A stretch of DNA of 58,311 bases from an uncultured Spirochaetaceae bacterium. GTDB taxonomy: Bacteria; Spirochaetota; Spirochaetia; Treponematales; Treponemataceae. Made by a program: the position numbers and the translations under genes. Positions 1 to 9,151 of the stretch are shown one piece after another. The notes beneath the pieces are model-generated. The model did not search any database. It saw only the letters and a list, made by a program, of their open reading frames with translations, and was not told the DNA's origin. Within the stretch, counting starts at the first letter, position 1, and each line of letters opens with the position of its first letter. The stretch covers positions 1 to 58,311 of the forward strand of contig CADCLG010000028.1 of assembly GCA_902802305.1 (NCBI GenBank). The letters run 5' to 3'.

Positions 1-390
1 TTCAAGATATGCCTGATCATCTGTGAATTTATAAACCAGTTTTGTGCAGATCTGGCGGGTAAGGTCCGGGTCTGTTACAAGGCGGATTTTTCCAAAGACT
101 ATTACACTGTTGATGTTCAGCGCCCATTCGCCTTCCTTGTGGTAGCCCTGGTCATAAACGCAGAAGCTTGCCTTATCATAATTTTTGATGGCATCAATTT
201 TGTGGCCTTCCTTTGCGCAGTGAAAATGAATCTTATTGTCTTCTTCGCTGTAAAAGTGGGAGAGGGGAAGTCCGTAAGGATATCCGTCATCGCCTAGGAG
301 TGAAAGAACTCCGCGTTTTTCGTTTTTCAAAATCTCTTTGCATTTGCTGTCCGCAATCTGCTGCTTGAATCTTCTCATTGGTCGAAACAT
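1..390 (-). CDS. Pyridoxamine 5'-phosphate oxidase-like (Nim-type) flavoprotein, partial
   Basis: The gene begins at ATG 390 and runs off the left edge of the window, so only about 130 N-terminal residues are visible and the C-terminus is missing. The visible part reads as the split-barrel FMN-binding fold of the PNPOx/NimA family: a short N-terminal helix, the strand GVLSLLGDDGYPYGLPLS, then HFHCAKEGHK and NYDKASFCVYD. Members bind FMN or heme and are often annotated as nitroimidazole-resistance or general flavin reductases; the substrate is not predictable. AGGAG lies 7 nt before the ATG and supports this start. The gene follows the small EamA transporter by 10 nt on the same strand and is probably cotranscribed with it. 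Confidence 0.85.
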   Translation of the reverse strand, partial: MFRPMRRFKQQIADSKCKEILKNEKRGVLSLLGDDGYPYGLPLSHFYSEEDNKIHFHCAKEGHKIDAIKNYDKASFCVYDQGYHKEGEWALNINSVIVFGKIRLVTDPDLTRQICTKLVYKFTDDQAYLE

Positions 391-400
391 ATGTTTACTC

Positions 401-829
401 CTATTTCTTATTTATAAAATACAGCCCTACAAGGCAGATTGCAACTCCCAAAACCTTGCTCCAGTTGATTTGTTCATGATAGCCGATAAGACCCACAAAA
501 ATCAGAATGACTGCAAGAAGCGCGTTGGAAACTGTTGCCAGTGTGCTGACTTTCCAGCCTGCCTTGTAAGCAAAAATGAAGCCCACTTCAAGTCCGGTAA
601 TTACAATTCCAAGAACGATTGTAGCCCAGTTGGTGTGGGAAAATTCTTTGAGAATGTTTCCGCCCTTTGTGGTAACAAAAAAAGCAGCAGCCGAAAAAAG
701 CGTTGCCACAGCATAAGTGATGGTCATGCTGGCATAAGTGTTCATCTGCACAGGGATTCCCTTTGCGCAAATCTGATAAAGTGTGTTTGCAAAAACAATG
801 ATTAAAAGCGGCCAGATGTAATTGAACAT
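401..829 (-). CDS. Half-size EamA/DMT-type membrane transporter
   Basis: A 142-aa protein with four predicted membrane segments (about residues 2-22, 33-53, 68-87 and 120-140), matching one repeat of the EamA drug/metabolite transporter fold. Proteins of this size work as dimers in the small-multidrug-resistance-like branch. The substrate is unknown. The last segment LGVAICLVGLYFINK is typical of the EamA repeat end. No ribosome-binding site is visible; instead a TATAAT box sits 6 nt before the ATG, so the transcript is probably leaderless. The PNPOx-like gene follows 10 nt downstream. Confidence 0.8.
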   Translation of the reverse strand: MFNYIWPLLIIVFANTLYQICAKGIPVQMNTYASMTITYAVATLFSAAAFFVTTKGGNILKEFSHTNWATIVLGIVITGLEVGFIFAYKAGWKVSTLATVSNALLAVILIFVGLIGYHEQINWSKVLGVAICLVGLYFINKK

Positions 830-835
830 ATGTTG

Positions 836-864
836 ATTATAGCGAAAATGGGGGTGGATGTCAT
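836..864 (-). promoter_or_regulatory. Sigma70-type promoter for the EamA gene, apparently leaderless
   Basis: On the minus strand ATGACA (864-859) is followed by a 17-nt spacer and a perfect TATAAT (841-836). Only 6 nt separate TATAAT from the ATG at 829, so the transcription start should coincide with the start codon. Confidence 0.65.
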
Positions 865-942
865 TTGTTTATTACATTACTTCCTTAATTTGACAATTTG
901 CGGCTTTTCGTTTCTTCCCAGAAATAATTCAGAAATTAGGTT

Positions 943-1608
943 TTAATTTTCAAATTCTTTAATTTCATTTCTCCAACTGCACCAGAAGTGTTTTCGATTG
1001 CCCCAAAAAATCATACCTTCCAACATCATTGGCCATTTGTTTTTTTCAATGCTTTTTCTTGAAGAAGCAAAGTCGAACAGGTGAGCGTAAAGAATTGCCA
1101 TTTGAAAATCATGAGTACAAAATAAATCAACTTTATTTTTCTCATTTCCATTTTCAAATATGTAATCAAGCATAATATTTGCTGCGTCTTCGATGCTATT
1201 AAATCCTGGAAGTCCATGATTTTTTAATTCATAGATTATTTCTTGATTGTTATAGTTGGAATCTTCAAATACTTTATTGCTTAATTCTGCATCTTTAGTC
1301 TGAGGCCCTTCTAATTCATTAGGAGCTAATATAATCTCTCTTGCAGTGTTTGCACCTAGTAAGATATTTTCGCAGGTTTCTATATTTCTTAAGCAGGAAC
1401 TGGAAGCAACGAAACCTATTTCATATTGTAAATATCTTCCAAATGTTTTACACAGTTCTATTCCTTCATTTGTTAGTGATACTTGTCTTCCAACTCCAGA
1501 GGAAATTTTTCCTCTGATTGAATGTCTGAAAACAATCTTACAATTGCTATTTGCAGGAACTTTACGTGCTCCATTTTCCATATGTTCATAGATTGATATT
1601 AATTTCAT
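943..1608 (-). CDS. Histidine-phosphatase-superfamily-like protein
   Basis: A 221-aa protein resembling the phosphoglycerate-mutase-like histidine phosphatases. The phospho-acceptor region reads IVFRHSIRG (about residues 25-33), where RHS replaces the usual RHG. LTNEGIELCKTFGRYL matches the family LT..G...A helix, SSSCLRNIETCENIL matches S...R...T, and THDFQMA near residue 165 supplies the second catalytic His. The substrate is unknown. The glycine-to-serine change in the RHG motif may affect activity. The ATG at 1608 overlaps the MATE stop codon by 1 nt, with an RBS (GGAGG on the minus strand) just upstream, so the two are translationally coupled. Confidence 0.7.
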   Translation of the reverse strand: MKLISIYEHMENGARKVPANSNCKIVFRHSIRGKISSGVGRQVSLTNEGIELCKTFGRYLQYEIGFVASSSCLRNIETCENILLGANTAREIILAPNELEGPQTKDAELSNKVFEDSNYNNQEIIYELKNHGLPGFNSIEDAANIMLDYIFENGNEKNKVDLFCTHDFQMAILYAHLFDFASSRKSIEKNKWPMMLEGMIFWGNRKHFWCSWRNEIKEFEN

Positions 1609-2930
1609 TATTCAACCTCCAGAATATTAATTTTTTTCTTTTTCAAAAGGAATGCGTAAGCACCTCCGGAAACAATACTGTCAAAGGCATTGCCGATACC
1701 AAACAAAAGTGCAATTCCTGTGAGAGTAGGAGTCCAGAATCCACACAGATACAGAATGAATGCTGTTCCGTAATAGATGGTATTTGTTACTACAGATTCA
1801 AAAAGCATGTAGTTTGTTTTACCAAGGCCATAGAATTCACAGTCAAATACATTCTGAATTGCGTACAGAACATAAAATCCGAGAAGGAGCATTACAAGAT
1901 TGAAAAGTTTATCAACATCTGAAAATTGTAGTACATTTGCCATAAAGCCTTTCCATCCAGGAATTGTAATGAACCAGATTGCACATACGAAAAGGGTAAC
2001 TGCAAAATAACCGAGTGTATTTTTTCTTACTGCATTTTCATCTGTTCCAGTTTCCTGCTTTATAAGTTCACCAAGTTGATTTATTGGGAGCAGAAGCCAT
2101 CCCCAGATGAAATTATTTGCAACCCAATAGGTTCCCTGTTCATTTACCATATTTACCATACGGCTTATCATCAGCATATAAGCGATATTTCTTACAAAAG
2201 ATTCAATGCCGGAAATACCACCGATTCTTACAAAATCTTTTGCCCATGTAAAAGAAAGCTTTTCCTTATTCAAAATTGAATAACCTTCTTTTGAAAGCAA
2301 ATACACTGATGTTGCAAACAGAATAATATTTACGATGATATTACTGTATCCGATTCCATTTACTCCAAGATTTGCTGATATTTTCAAAGTTGAAACAAAG
2401 AAAGTATCAAAAATCACACTTAAAATTAGTTTTGCTGCAGTAAGAATGTAAACAAATTTTGATTTTCCAAGAGTTACAAGACAGACAAGCATAAAACTAC
2501 TAAGCAGGGCAAAAATATTTGCAACGCTCTCAATTCTGATGTATACAGCAGATTCTGCAATAATATCTTTACTTGCTGCCATAACATTTAAAAGCGGATT
2601 TGTAAAACAGCAGATAAGAACAGAACACACTGCATATACACTAAAAGATATTATCAATCCTGTCTTAATACGGTTTACATATTCTGTTTTTTCAGAAACA
2701 ACTTTGCCCATAAAGAAATACAATGGAAGAATTATTGCTTCATCGAGAATCTCGTAAAGCAGATTAACCCAAGAAAGCTGACCTGCAATTGAGAATGACC
2801 AGTCTCCTGGTAACTGCCCAAGAAAGAATACGCGTAGGGTAGTGTAAATAGTAGGACACAAGCCCATTACCAAAAGAGAAGCAAAAAGCTTCCAGTTAAG
2901 ATTCTGTAATGATTTTCCAATTTTATTCAT
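1608..2930 (-). CDS. MATE-family efflux transporter
   Basis: About 440 aa with roughly twelve hydrophobic segments and the two-fold repeat of MATE/NorM-DinF exporters. These use Na+ or H+ gradients to expel cationic or aromatic compounds across the inner membrane. Supporting stretches are LGQLPGDWSFSIAGQ near the N-terminus and the NLGVNGIGYSNIIVN block in the middle. The start at 2930 (MNKIGKSLQ) is chosen over an in-frame ATG at 2999 because GGAG lies 7 nt upstream of it; the earlier start would overlap the HicA-like ORF. Its 3' end overlaps the histidine-phosphatase-like gene by 1 nt. Confidence 0.85.
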   Translation of the reverse strand: MNKIGKSLQNLNWKLFASLLVMGLCPTIYTTLRVFFLGQLPGDWSFSIAGQLSWVNLLYEILDEAIILPLYFFMGKVVSEKTEYVNRIKTGLIISFSVYAVCSVLICCFTNPLLNVMAASKDIIAESAVYIRIESVANIFALLSSFMLVCLVTLGKSKFVYILTAAKLILSVIFDTFFVSTLKISANLGVNGIGYSNIIVNIILFATSVYLLSKEGYSILNKEKLSFTWAKDFVRIGGISGIESFVRNIAYMLMISRMVNMVNEQGTYWVANNFIWGWLLLPINQLGELIKQETGTDENAVRKNTLGYFAVTLFVCAIWFITIPGWKGFMANVLQFSDVDKLFNLVMLLLGFYVLYAIQNVFDCEFYGLGKTNYMLFESVVTNTIYYGTAFILYLCGFWTPTLTGIALLFGIGNAFDSIVSGGAYAFLLKKKKINILEVE

Positions 2931-2977
2931 TTGTAATCTCCTTGAAATATTATTATAGTTCATATTTGTTTCAAACA

Positions 2978-3253
2978 CTATTTTTCCTCCCATATACAAC
3001 CGCTGTTTCGTATTACTTTCGAAATATCTTTGACGGTTTTTATTCCACTACGTGAATCACTTGGGGTTTTATCTACTTCAATAAGTAATTCCTTACCACA
3101 AATAAAGTAGCTCATAATGTAGTGATTTTTGCAGCGTACGATTCTAAAACCTAATTTTCGAAGTTTCTTTTCCATGTTTGCATCAATTCTTTTGTAGCCT
3201 CTAAAGATTGGTTTTAGAGATTCTTTTAATTTCTTTAGATCTTGTTCCGACAT
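2978..3253 (-). CDS. Small basic protein with HicA-like features
   Basis: A 91-aa lysine/arginine-rich protein. The segment LRKLGFRIVRCKNHYIMSYF followed by a strand, then TPSDSRSGIKTVKDISKVI, resembles the double-stranded-RNA-binding-like fold of HicA mRNA interferases (glycine-phenylalanine loop, a His near the second strand, a terminal helix). No HicB-type antitoxin gene is adjacent, so if it is a toxin it is orphaned; it could also be a harmless relative. It lies divergent from the large orphan gene beginning at 3422. Confidence 0.4.
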   Translation of the reverse strand: MSEQDLKKLKESLKPIFRGYKRIDANMEKKLRKLGFRIVRCKNHYIMSYFICGKELLIEVDKTPSDSRSGIKTVKDISKVIRNSGCIWEEK

Positions 3254-3405
3254 AATGTCATACCTCCTTTATGAGTCAGATAATAATCATAGAAACCAAA
3301 AGTGTAAAAATGTGACTTTTCTATCATTGTTTGTATTGGAAAAACAATGATTTTTATAAAAAAAATTGATAGAAAATTCACCTGTTTTTTTATTAATTCA
3401 AAGCG

Positions 3406-3411
3406 TATAAT
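3406..3411 (+). promoter_or_regulatory. Putative -10 box of the large orphan gene
   Basis: A perfect TATAAT lies 10 nt before the ATG at 3422 with no Shine-Dalgarno sequence between them. No convincing -35 hexamer is present at 16-18 nt. The spacing allows only a leader of about 4 nt. Confidence 0.4.
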
Positions 3412-3421
3412 GTATAGAAGT

Positions 3422-6400
3422 ATGAAAACTATACATGAAGAATTAAGAAACCTTACAATAGAGGAAATCACAAAACTGGAAGCCGATACAATTGGACTTT
3501 CATTTTTTTCAAAAGAGTCTATAGAATTACGTGTTCCATTTAGAGAAAATGAATCTATAACAAAATATCAGAACTTGCTTTCTGGAAACGACAGGACTGT
3601 TAATAGAGAAGTATTTGTACAATTTGAACGACGTCAAAGAGATATATTGGAGTATATTGTTAAGAAAATTATTCCTAGTGGACAATCTCTTTTTATGGCA
3701 AAACAAATTGATAAAGGCATAAAAGAGTTTTTTGACAAAAATGATGGAAGAAATTTCCAGATAGTTTCTTATGGATCAAACAAGCAGTATATTCCAGATT
3801 CAAAAGCTCAAAGTACTGATTGGATAAACTATTTTTCTCAAGTGGATTATGCCGAGCTACCAGAATCTCTATGTGAAGATACTTTTATTAAAAGTGTATA
3901 TCAGATTTTTTCTTATCAGATTTTACCTCTTCGATTGCAATATCATAAGGAAAATGAGGGCTCTGAGGAACTTTTGAAGATTGTAAAAGAAGTGCAGTGT
4001 TCTATTCGCTATAGATTGATAGATTTTTCACATCTTTCTCAAATAAACGAGCTTATTGAGCATCCATCAGATTTGAAACTACTTAAAAAAGATTTTAAAC
4101 ACGATATTTTTACTTCGTTTGATGATTTTTGTATGGTGATTAATTATCTTTTTGATTTTTATTCACATCTTTGTGATCGTATTGGGGAATACGAAAAGAC
4201 TAGGGCAGAGAAATCTAGAGAAGAAAAATGGTATAGCGTTTTTAGAGAGTGCGCATATATAGAGCGTCCTACCTACAATGATTATGATTATGGTGAACGA
4301 AAAAATGAATCTTTTTGGAATTCTCTTGAAGTTTTGCGTTTGTCAGATTCTTTTGAAATCTTTAAAAAGGAGTTCGGAAACACAAAAGAAGATGAATTTT
4401 TCAAGGGTTTTGTTCAAGGTGGAGCTAGAGGTTTGATTCAAACTCCTCATAGCTCAAAAACATCAGATTTTAATTCGTTTATTGTATTGTTTATAAACAG
4501 TATTATCGAAATTGTAAATTCATTTTCAGGAAGTGCACATAAATTAGAACGCATATCAAATATAGATGATATTGATTCTGTGCTTAAAGCTATTACACCT
4601 AATCAAGATGAGTTCTTTCATATAGGAGAAATGTCAGAAAGTGAAAAATCTACTTATCAGGCAATTTGTTCAATAACATCTGAACTTTTGAAAGAAAGTA
4701 AAAAATACAGCGAAAAACTCAATACAAAGCAATGGTTTGCCTTTATGAGATCTCTTATAGACGATAAAGCATTTTGTATGAAAGAAGAACAGAAATCAAA
4801 GAACTTTGTTTGCTTTCAGAATGAAGTATTAAGAAAGTCGTATTCTTCTTCGGCATTCAATGATTTTGTTGCTCAACTTACTGGTGTTTTTGAATATCAG
4901 GGGTTTCTTACAAGTATTGATATGTGTTTGGAAAATCTTGAAAGGCTAAAGATTTCTGATAAAGATTCTGAAGAAAATTGGAATGGATTTGAATATTCAT
5001 ATTACAAAACCTCTTTTGATTTTATAGAGAATGCCTTTAAAAAGATTAGAGAAAAAGCTAAAACCTTTAAGAAGGATGAAAAAGAAAAGGATATGTCTCC
5101 TTCCTGGGAACATAGAAGGTGGTGTGAATTATTGGGTAGTCTTATTGACAAAGCTTTTAATTTAGAAGGACTTCCAAACCAAATCGATGATTGGTATTTT
5201 GATTCAGAGAGTAAAGAATCAAAATTAAAGTATGATGGAAAAACTTCTTTTAAACCACTTAACATCCAAGACTTTAAAACTATATTGCAGAGATGTGTAT
5301 ACAATGTTCCAGATACAATTGCAACTATTATTTTTGATATATTTGGTTTGAATGATGATTACAGTTTCCGTAATTCAAATTCTATTCTTGATAAATATAA
5401 ATATTCCGGACTTATGGAACAAAATCCCTTCGCACATTCTACGGTTTCTATATTCTATAAATTTCTCTATGATTTTTTTATGTATTTGAGATCTAATATT
5501 AGTGATTTTTTACCACGAGGACTTTCTCAAAAGAAAATCCTTGAATATTCTTTGATGAATTATATTGCAAAATTCATCATAAACACAAAAGAATTTGATT
5601 ATCTAAATGGAAAAAACGAAAAAGATAAAGATGAAGAAAAACGTAATTTTACACTTGCAAAGCTTTTTGTTAAACGTTATTTCGAAAAGAAAGGTGGTAT
5701 TTATCGTCCTTCGATGAAGTGTGCAAATATTGCTTTAAAAAATAAGGTAAAAGAAGCAGGGCTTTCAATAGGAGGCGCTCTTTCTGAACTTGCAAAGAGA
5801 ATTGATACCAAGCGTAAAAGCGAAGATCTCAAAAATATGCCTTCTTCTTCCACTTATGTATTTAATCAAATTATATCTGATGATTCTCTATTTCCAAAGG
5901 AGATTCCTTCACGTGTTGTAAAGAAATACAGAATGGACTATTTCAATTATTATTTGTTATGTAATTTTATCAAAACTGTTGAACCATATTTAGATGAGCA
6001 CATTGATGAAGATCGAACAGGAAAGATCTTTTCTGAAATTATTGAGGGAATTTTAAATTATACATTTTATAAACCTGAAGAATATAAAAGAAAACCCATA
6101 AAAAGTGGATTTGATTATCTATTGCGGCAAAATCTTAAAAATAGCAATAGCTACCATGTACCTTTTTTTGAAGAGTATTTCTGGTATAGTGAGCAAAAAG
6201 ATGATCGGCTTTTAAAAAAACTTCGTGGGGTTAATTATGCTATCGTGCAAGATTGCTATTTTAGGATGAGAAACTTTTCTTTCGATTATTATACATCTAA
6301 TAAAGATAGAAAATTTGTTGATATTGAACTCGAATTGAAATATGCAGAGTATATTCGTGATCAGCTTGGCGAAGGAATAGGAGACTTTTATTATAATTAT

Positions 6401-6973
6401 TATCTTGCAAAACTAGAGTATTATAAATTCATGCATGATCAAAAAAATAATTCACTTAATACTGTAGTTGAATATTATGAAAAAGCATTCAAGTTCATAT
6501 ATTCTGCAGGGGATTTTGCAGATGAGTTTGTTTCTGATGTGGTTAAGCTTTATTCTCCAATTCGGGAAAGTTTACGTATTTTTAATCGTCGTAAAGAAGA
6601 CCGTAAACGAAATGAAGAATGGCTCAATTATTCAGAACCAAGGGCAAAAGAATATTATGAGAATCAAAAAATCCAGATAGAGCAGGAATATGAACAAAGT
6701 CTAGAATGTGCAAAGAAAATTTTCCACTTTGATATTTCCAGCTCCAGTATTAGAGAAATTTCTATAATTACATTCAAACGTATCTGGCAATGGTCAGAAG
6801 CAGCGGGGGTAGTGGGACATTCTTATGAACAATTAAATTGCAATAATCGTCTTGTAGGAAGAATATGGAATTCTTATTATTATCCCGATAATTCGGTAAG
6901 CGTTAGAGAGAATTTTGAGAAACTTATTGAAGAGTTAGAAAAAGGAGATGATTTATTTTCGGTATATAATTGA
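3422..6973 (+). CDS. Large protein of unknown function (about 1183 aa)
   Basis: I do not recognise this protein. It is a long, soluble, charged and aromatic protein rich in Lys, Glu, Phe and Tyr, with no signal peptide, no clear membrane segment, and no P-loop, nuclease or helicase motif that I can see. Most of it looks alpha-helical, for example the segments around residues 270-330 and 560-620. The start at 3422 (MKTIHEELRN) is the first ATG clear of the -10 box at 3406-3411; ATG 3410 lies inside that box. The stop codon at 6971-6973 directly abuts a DUF4143 ATPase remnant, so the gene seems to have been inserted into, or to have replaced the 5' half of, that gene. Size, isolation and neighbouring debris suggest an acquired accessory gene, possibly defence-related; that is inference only. 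Confidence 0.75.
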   Translation: MKTIHEELRNLTIEEITKLEADTIGLSFFSKESIELRVPFRENESITKYQNLLSGNDRTVNREVFVQFERRQRDILEYIVKKIIPSGQSLFMAKQIDKGIKEFFDKNDGRNFQIVSYGSNKQYIPDSKAQSTDWINYFSQVDYAELPESLCEDTFIKSVYQIFSYQILPLRLQYHKENEGSEELLKIVKEVQCSIRYRLIDFSHLSQINELIEHPSDLKLLKKDFKHDIFTSFDDFCMVINYLFDFYSHLCDRIGEYEKTRAEKSREEKWYSVFRECAYIERPTYNDYDYGERKNESFWNSLEVLRLSDSFEIFKKEFGNTKEDEFFKGFVQGGARGLIQTPHSSKTSDFNSFIVLFINSIIEIVNSFSGSAHKLERISNIDDIDSVLKAITPNQDEFFHIGEMSESEKSTYQAICSITSELLKESKKYSEKLNTKQWFAFMRSLIDDKAFCMKEEQKSKNFVCFQNEVLRKSYSSSAFNDFVAQLTGVFEYQGFLTSIDMCLENLERLKISDKDSEENWNGFEYSYYKTSFDFIENAFKKIREKAKTFKKDEKEKDMSPSWEHRRWCELLGSLIDKAFNLEGLPNQIDDWYFDSESKESKLKYDGKTSFKPLNIQDFKTILQRCVYNVPDTIATIIFDIFGLNDDYSFRNSNSILDKYKYSGLMEQNPFAHSTVSIFYKFLYDFFMYLRSNISDFLPRGLSQKKILEYSLMNYIAKFIINTKEFDYLNGKNEKDKDEEKRNFTLAKLFVKRYFEKKGGIYRPSMKCANIALKNKVKEAGLSIGGALSELAKRIDTKRKSEDLKNMPSSSTYVFNQIISDDSLFPKEIPSRVVKKYRMDYFNYYLLCNFIKTVEPYLDEHIDEDRTGKIFSEIIEGILNYTFYKPEEYKRKPIKSGFDYLLRQNLKNSNSYHVPFFEEYFWYSEQKDDRLLKKLRGVNYAIVQDCYFRMRNFSFDYYTSNKDRKFVDIELELKYAEYIRDQLGEGIGDFYYNYYLAKLEYYKFMHDQKNNSLNTVVEYYEKAFKFIYSAGDFADEFVSDVVKLYSPIRESLRIFNRRKEDRKRNEEWLNYSEPRAKEYYENQKIQIEQEYEQSLECAKKIFHFDISSSSIREISIITFKRIWQWSEAAGVVGHSYEQLNCNNRLVGRIWNSYYYPDNSVSVRENFEKLIEELEKGDDLFSVYN

Positions 6974-7256
6974 GTTATAATCTTTGATGAAGTACAAAAG
7001 TTCCCTCGGGCACGAGAAGCGATTAAATATCTTGTAAAAGACGGCCGTTATCATTATATCGAAACAGGATCTCTCATCAGTATAAAAAAGAAAAGTCAGG
7101 AAATTGTAATTCCTTCGGAAGAAGATAAACGAAAAATGTATCCTATGGATTTTGAAGAATTTCTCTGGGCAACCGGGGACAATGTGACTGCTCCTTAGAT
7201 TTGGCCCAGGATGATGATATTACCTTTTTGCCTGTTTACATGACGATGTGCTTGTA
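6974..7256 (+). pseudogene. Remnant of AAA/DUF4143 ATPase
   Basis: Immediately after the orphan-gene stop, the frame from 6974 reads VIIFDEVQKFPRAREAIKYL and then YIETGSLISIKKK and MYPMDFEEFLWATGD. These are the Walker B, sensor and ARPG-like loop of the AAA_14/DUF4143 family. Reading stops at 7198. A second frame (about 7194-7256) ends LPVYMTMCL, the usual C-terminus of this family. The N-terminal Walker A part and the whole DUF4143 nuclease-like domain between the two pieces are deleted. These ATPases are common orphan genes that are often lost; this copy is dead. Confidence 0.75.
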
Positions 7257-7337
7257 AAAGTTAATAACCAATCGGTCAGCTTGCAAAGTCAGAAAAACTT
7301 CATTACATTGGGAAACTCGATTGTTAAAGGAAATAAT

Positions 7338-7757
7338 ATGAACGAACTTACACCAATTCAAAAAGAAATAGTAACTGCCCTTGAGCAGATGAAAGAAAAA
7401 TCTCTTATAACAGAAGCAAATCTCGCAAAGAAGGTTCGAGAAAACGCAAAAATCTCCGGTAAGAATAAGGCTGGAATCTGTCTTAAAGATCTGGAAGTTT
7501 GCATTGAGTATCTGGGTGAAAATAATCAGCTGCCTTATGCACTTCATCTTAACAGCGTAAATGATATCCTGATTAAAAAAGAAGAATCATGGAAACTACT
7601 GGATGGGGATGCCAAAAAACGCCGTCAGTCCAGTGAAAAGTCTATTTCTGTTTTGACTAACGGCGATTTACGACAGAAGGCTTCAGGCGGGAAGGGCATG
7701 CAGAAACGGAATGACAGGAAGAAGATGAGTTTTAGGGATATTGAGGAGTTTGAGTAA
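7338..7757 (+). CDS. Hypothetical protein (139 aa)
   Basis: A small, basic, soluble protein with no recognised family. The N-terminal half (MNELTPIQKEIVTALEQMKE, then ANLAKKVREN) could be a helical winged-helix-like segment. The C-terminal 45 residues are rich in Lys, Arg and Ser and look disordered. The start at 7338 is preferred because AAAGGA precedes it by 6-7 nt; the frame is open back to 7248 but without an RBS. It sits among gene remnants, so it may itself be a leftover; only moderate confidence that it is expressed. Confidence 0.5.
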   Translation: MNELTPIQKEIVTALEQMKEKSLITEANLAKKVRENAKISGKNKAGICLKDLEVCIEYLGENNQLPYALHLNSVNDILIKKEESWKLLDGDAKKRRQSSEKSISVLTNGDLRQKASGGKGMQKRNDRKKMSFRDIEEFE

Positions 7758-7797
7758 TTCGCTGGATGAAGCAAGTCAGTTTCAAGGTCTACTTTGG

Positions 7798-8139
7798 TTA
7801 ACTGGTTATCTCGCCAGTCGCATTTGCTAGAATTGTTTTCGCAGCGTCTTGTACATACTCTTTTAGCTTTGGCGGATTTAAAACCTTTGCGCCACCTGTA
7901 AAGGACATAACCCAAGAAGCAACCTGGCTCAGCTGGTTTGTTTCAAAAGAAAGATAAACGGTACCATCCTTATTCTCACGAAGAGTCTGCCCGTCATGCC
8001 AGGTTCTTTCCATCACAAAGGTTTTTAGTCCTTTTACAAACTCGATTTCAACCTTGTACTTTTCGCCACTGTTTCCCCAGGCACCTATCTGAACATCGAT
8101 ATGGTCATCTAGCTTAAAGTCTTTCAGAATAACATGGCT
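7798..8139 (-). pseudogene. C-terminal remnant of a WYL-domain (YafY-type) regulator
   Basis: The minus-strand frame reads LKDFKLDDHIDVQIGAWG, then VERTW-like VMERTWHDGQTLRENKDG, TVYLSFETNQLSQVASWVM and a final helix. This is the WYL-domain extension (WCX) found at the C-terminus of helix-turn-helix WYL regulators. A stop codon at 8140-8142 closes the frame upstream, and no HTH or WYL core remains. The piece is 114 codons, about a third of a typical 310-aa regulator. Confidence 0.6.
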
Positions 8140-8161
8140 TCAATTTTCTGAAATCCTGGCC

Positions 8162-8391
8162 ATGTATTCTCCTTATCACGAAATGGATATTTCTCAATTT
8201 TGCGATAAGATGCTTGAAATATATAAAAAACGAAAAAATGGTACGAACTTAAAGTTGTTTCGTCTTGAAGCAGGTCTTTCGCAGAGTGAGTTAGCGGAGA
8301 TATCCGGTGTGCCATAGCAGAAACTGTTGTTAAACTGGCAAAAGCTCTGAATACATCGGTTGAAAAATTGATGGAGATTGAAGTAGAATAG
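8162..8391 (+). pseudogene. Broken XRE-type helix-turn-helix gene
   Basis: From ATG 8162 the frame encodes about 52 residues ending LFRLEAGLSQSELAEISGVP and a stop at 8314-8316. Shifting frame by one base immediately gives AIAETVVKLAKALNTSVEKL and a stop at 8389-8391. Together these are the two ends of a small Cro/CI-type regulator of the kind common as orphan antitoxin-like genes. The recognition helix region (usually about 18-20 residues after SGV) is missing, so the deletion removed both the DNA-reading helix and the frame. Confidence 0.65.
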
Positions 8392-8522
8392 GGGGTGAAG
8401 TTATTAGCTTGGTAGACAGAATGTATTAATTCTGTTGAAAAAACTAGAAATAGCGTATTTGTGTCTAAAATAGTATACTAATTCAGAATAAAAGGTGAGG
8501 CTTTGGGAAGAATCTAGGATAA

Positions 8523-8642
8523 TGTTATTCTGTTGCCTCTCCTGTAGGGTATAATTGGAATGAACTTGTTGCTCCTTTAGGCTACGAACCAATTGAAAAT
8601 TTTTATATAAATGGTACATTTAACAAAAAGGGGACTTTATGA
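8523..8642 (+). pseudogene. Possible coding remnant upstream of the TlpA-like gene
   Basis: In the otherwise empty stretch 8392-8638, one frame reads VASPVGYNWNELVAPLGYEP and continues to a TGA at 8640-8642 that overlaps the TlpA-like ATG. There is no start codon or RBS and stop codons close it upstream, so it looks like the C-terminal end of a lost upstream gene of the same operon. Family not recognised. Nothing else is seen between 8392 and 8638. Confidence 0.3.
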
Positions 8643-9151
8643 AAAAAATAATAATAGCATTTTTTATAATGATTATATCTTCTTTGGCTGTTTTTGCCCA
8701 AAGTAAAACGAAAATTGAATTTTCTGCAAAAGATATTTACAACAAAAATATCACCAGTGACGTTTTTGAGGATGCAGAAGTAACTATGATAAATATCTGG
8801 GGAACCTTTTGTGGTCCTTGTATCATAGAAATGCCAGACTTAGGTATTTTGAGTAAAAAATATGATGAAGAAAAATTTCAGATTATTGGAATTGTAATTG
8901 ATGCAGTAAATAGAAAGGGCTTGCCAGATTCAAAAACAATAGAAGCCGCAAAATCAATTGTAAAGCAGACTGGAGCAGATTATCTTCATATTGTTCCAGA
9001 TTTTAAATTACAAAATGGAATATTACAAAATGTATTTGCAGTTCCAACCACCATTTTTGTAGATAAAAATGGAAATCTGATTGGTGAAATTTATACAGGA
9101 AGCAGAAGTCTTGCAGACTGGCAGAAAATCGTAGACAAATTATTAAAATGA
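8639..9151 (+). CDS. TlpA/ResA-like secreted thioredoxin-fold oxidoreductase
   Basis: A 170-aa protein with an N-terminal signal peptide (MKK, hydrophobic core, cleavage near VFAQ at residues 18-21), so it acts outside the inner membrane. The thioredoxin fold carries NIWGTFCGPCIIEMP with the catalytic CGPC at residues 58-61, and AVPTTIFVDKNG with the cis-proline near residue 140. Relatives reduce or exchange disulfides in extracytoplasmic proteins. The ATG follows an AAAAGGGGA Shine-Dalgarno. Its stop overlaps the next ATG (ATGA). The order TlpA-like, CXXC peptide, NapH-like Fe-S protein recurs in anaerobes and suggests an electron chain feeding periplasmic thiol chemistry. Confidence 0.88.
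   Translation: MKKIIIAFFIMIISSLAVFAQSKTKIEFSAKDIYNKNITSDVFEDAEVTMINIWGTFCGPCIIEMPDLGILSKKYDEEKFQIIGIVIDAVNRKGLPDSKTIEAAKSIVKQTGADYLHIVPDFKLQNGILQNVFAVPTTIFVDKNGNLIGEIYTGSRSLADWQKIVDKLLK

Noticed and set aside
338..805. Plus-strand reading frame of 155 codons opposite the EamA gene
   Set aside because: It lies antisense to a well-supported membrane protein gene and shows no protein-like features or start signal.
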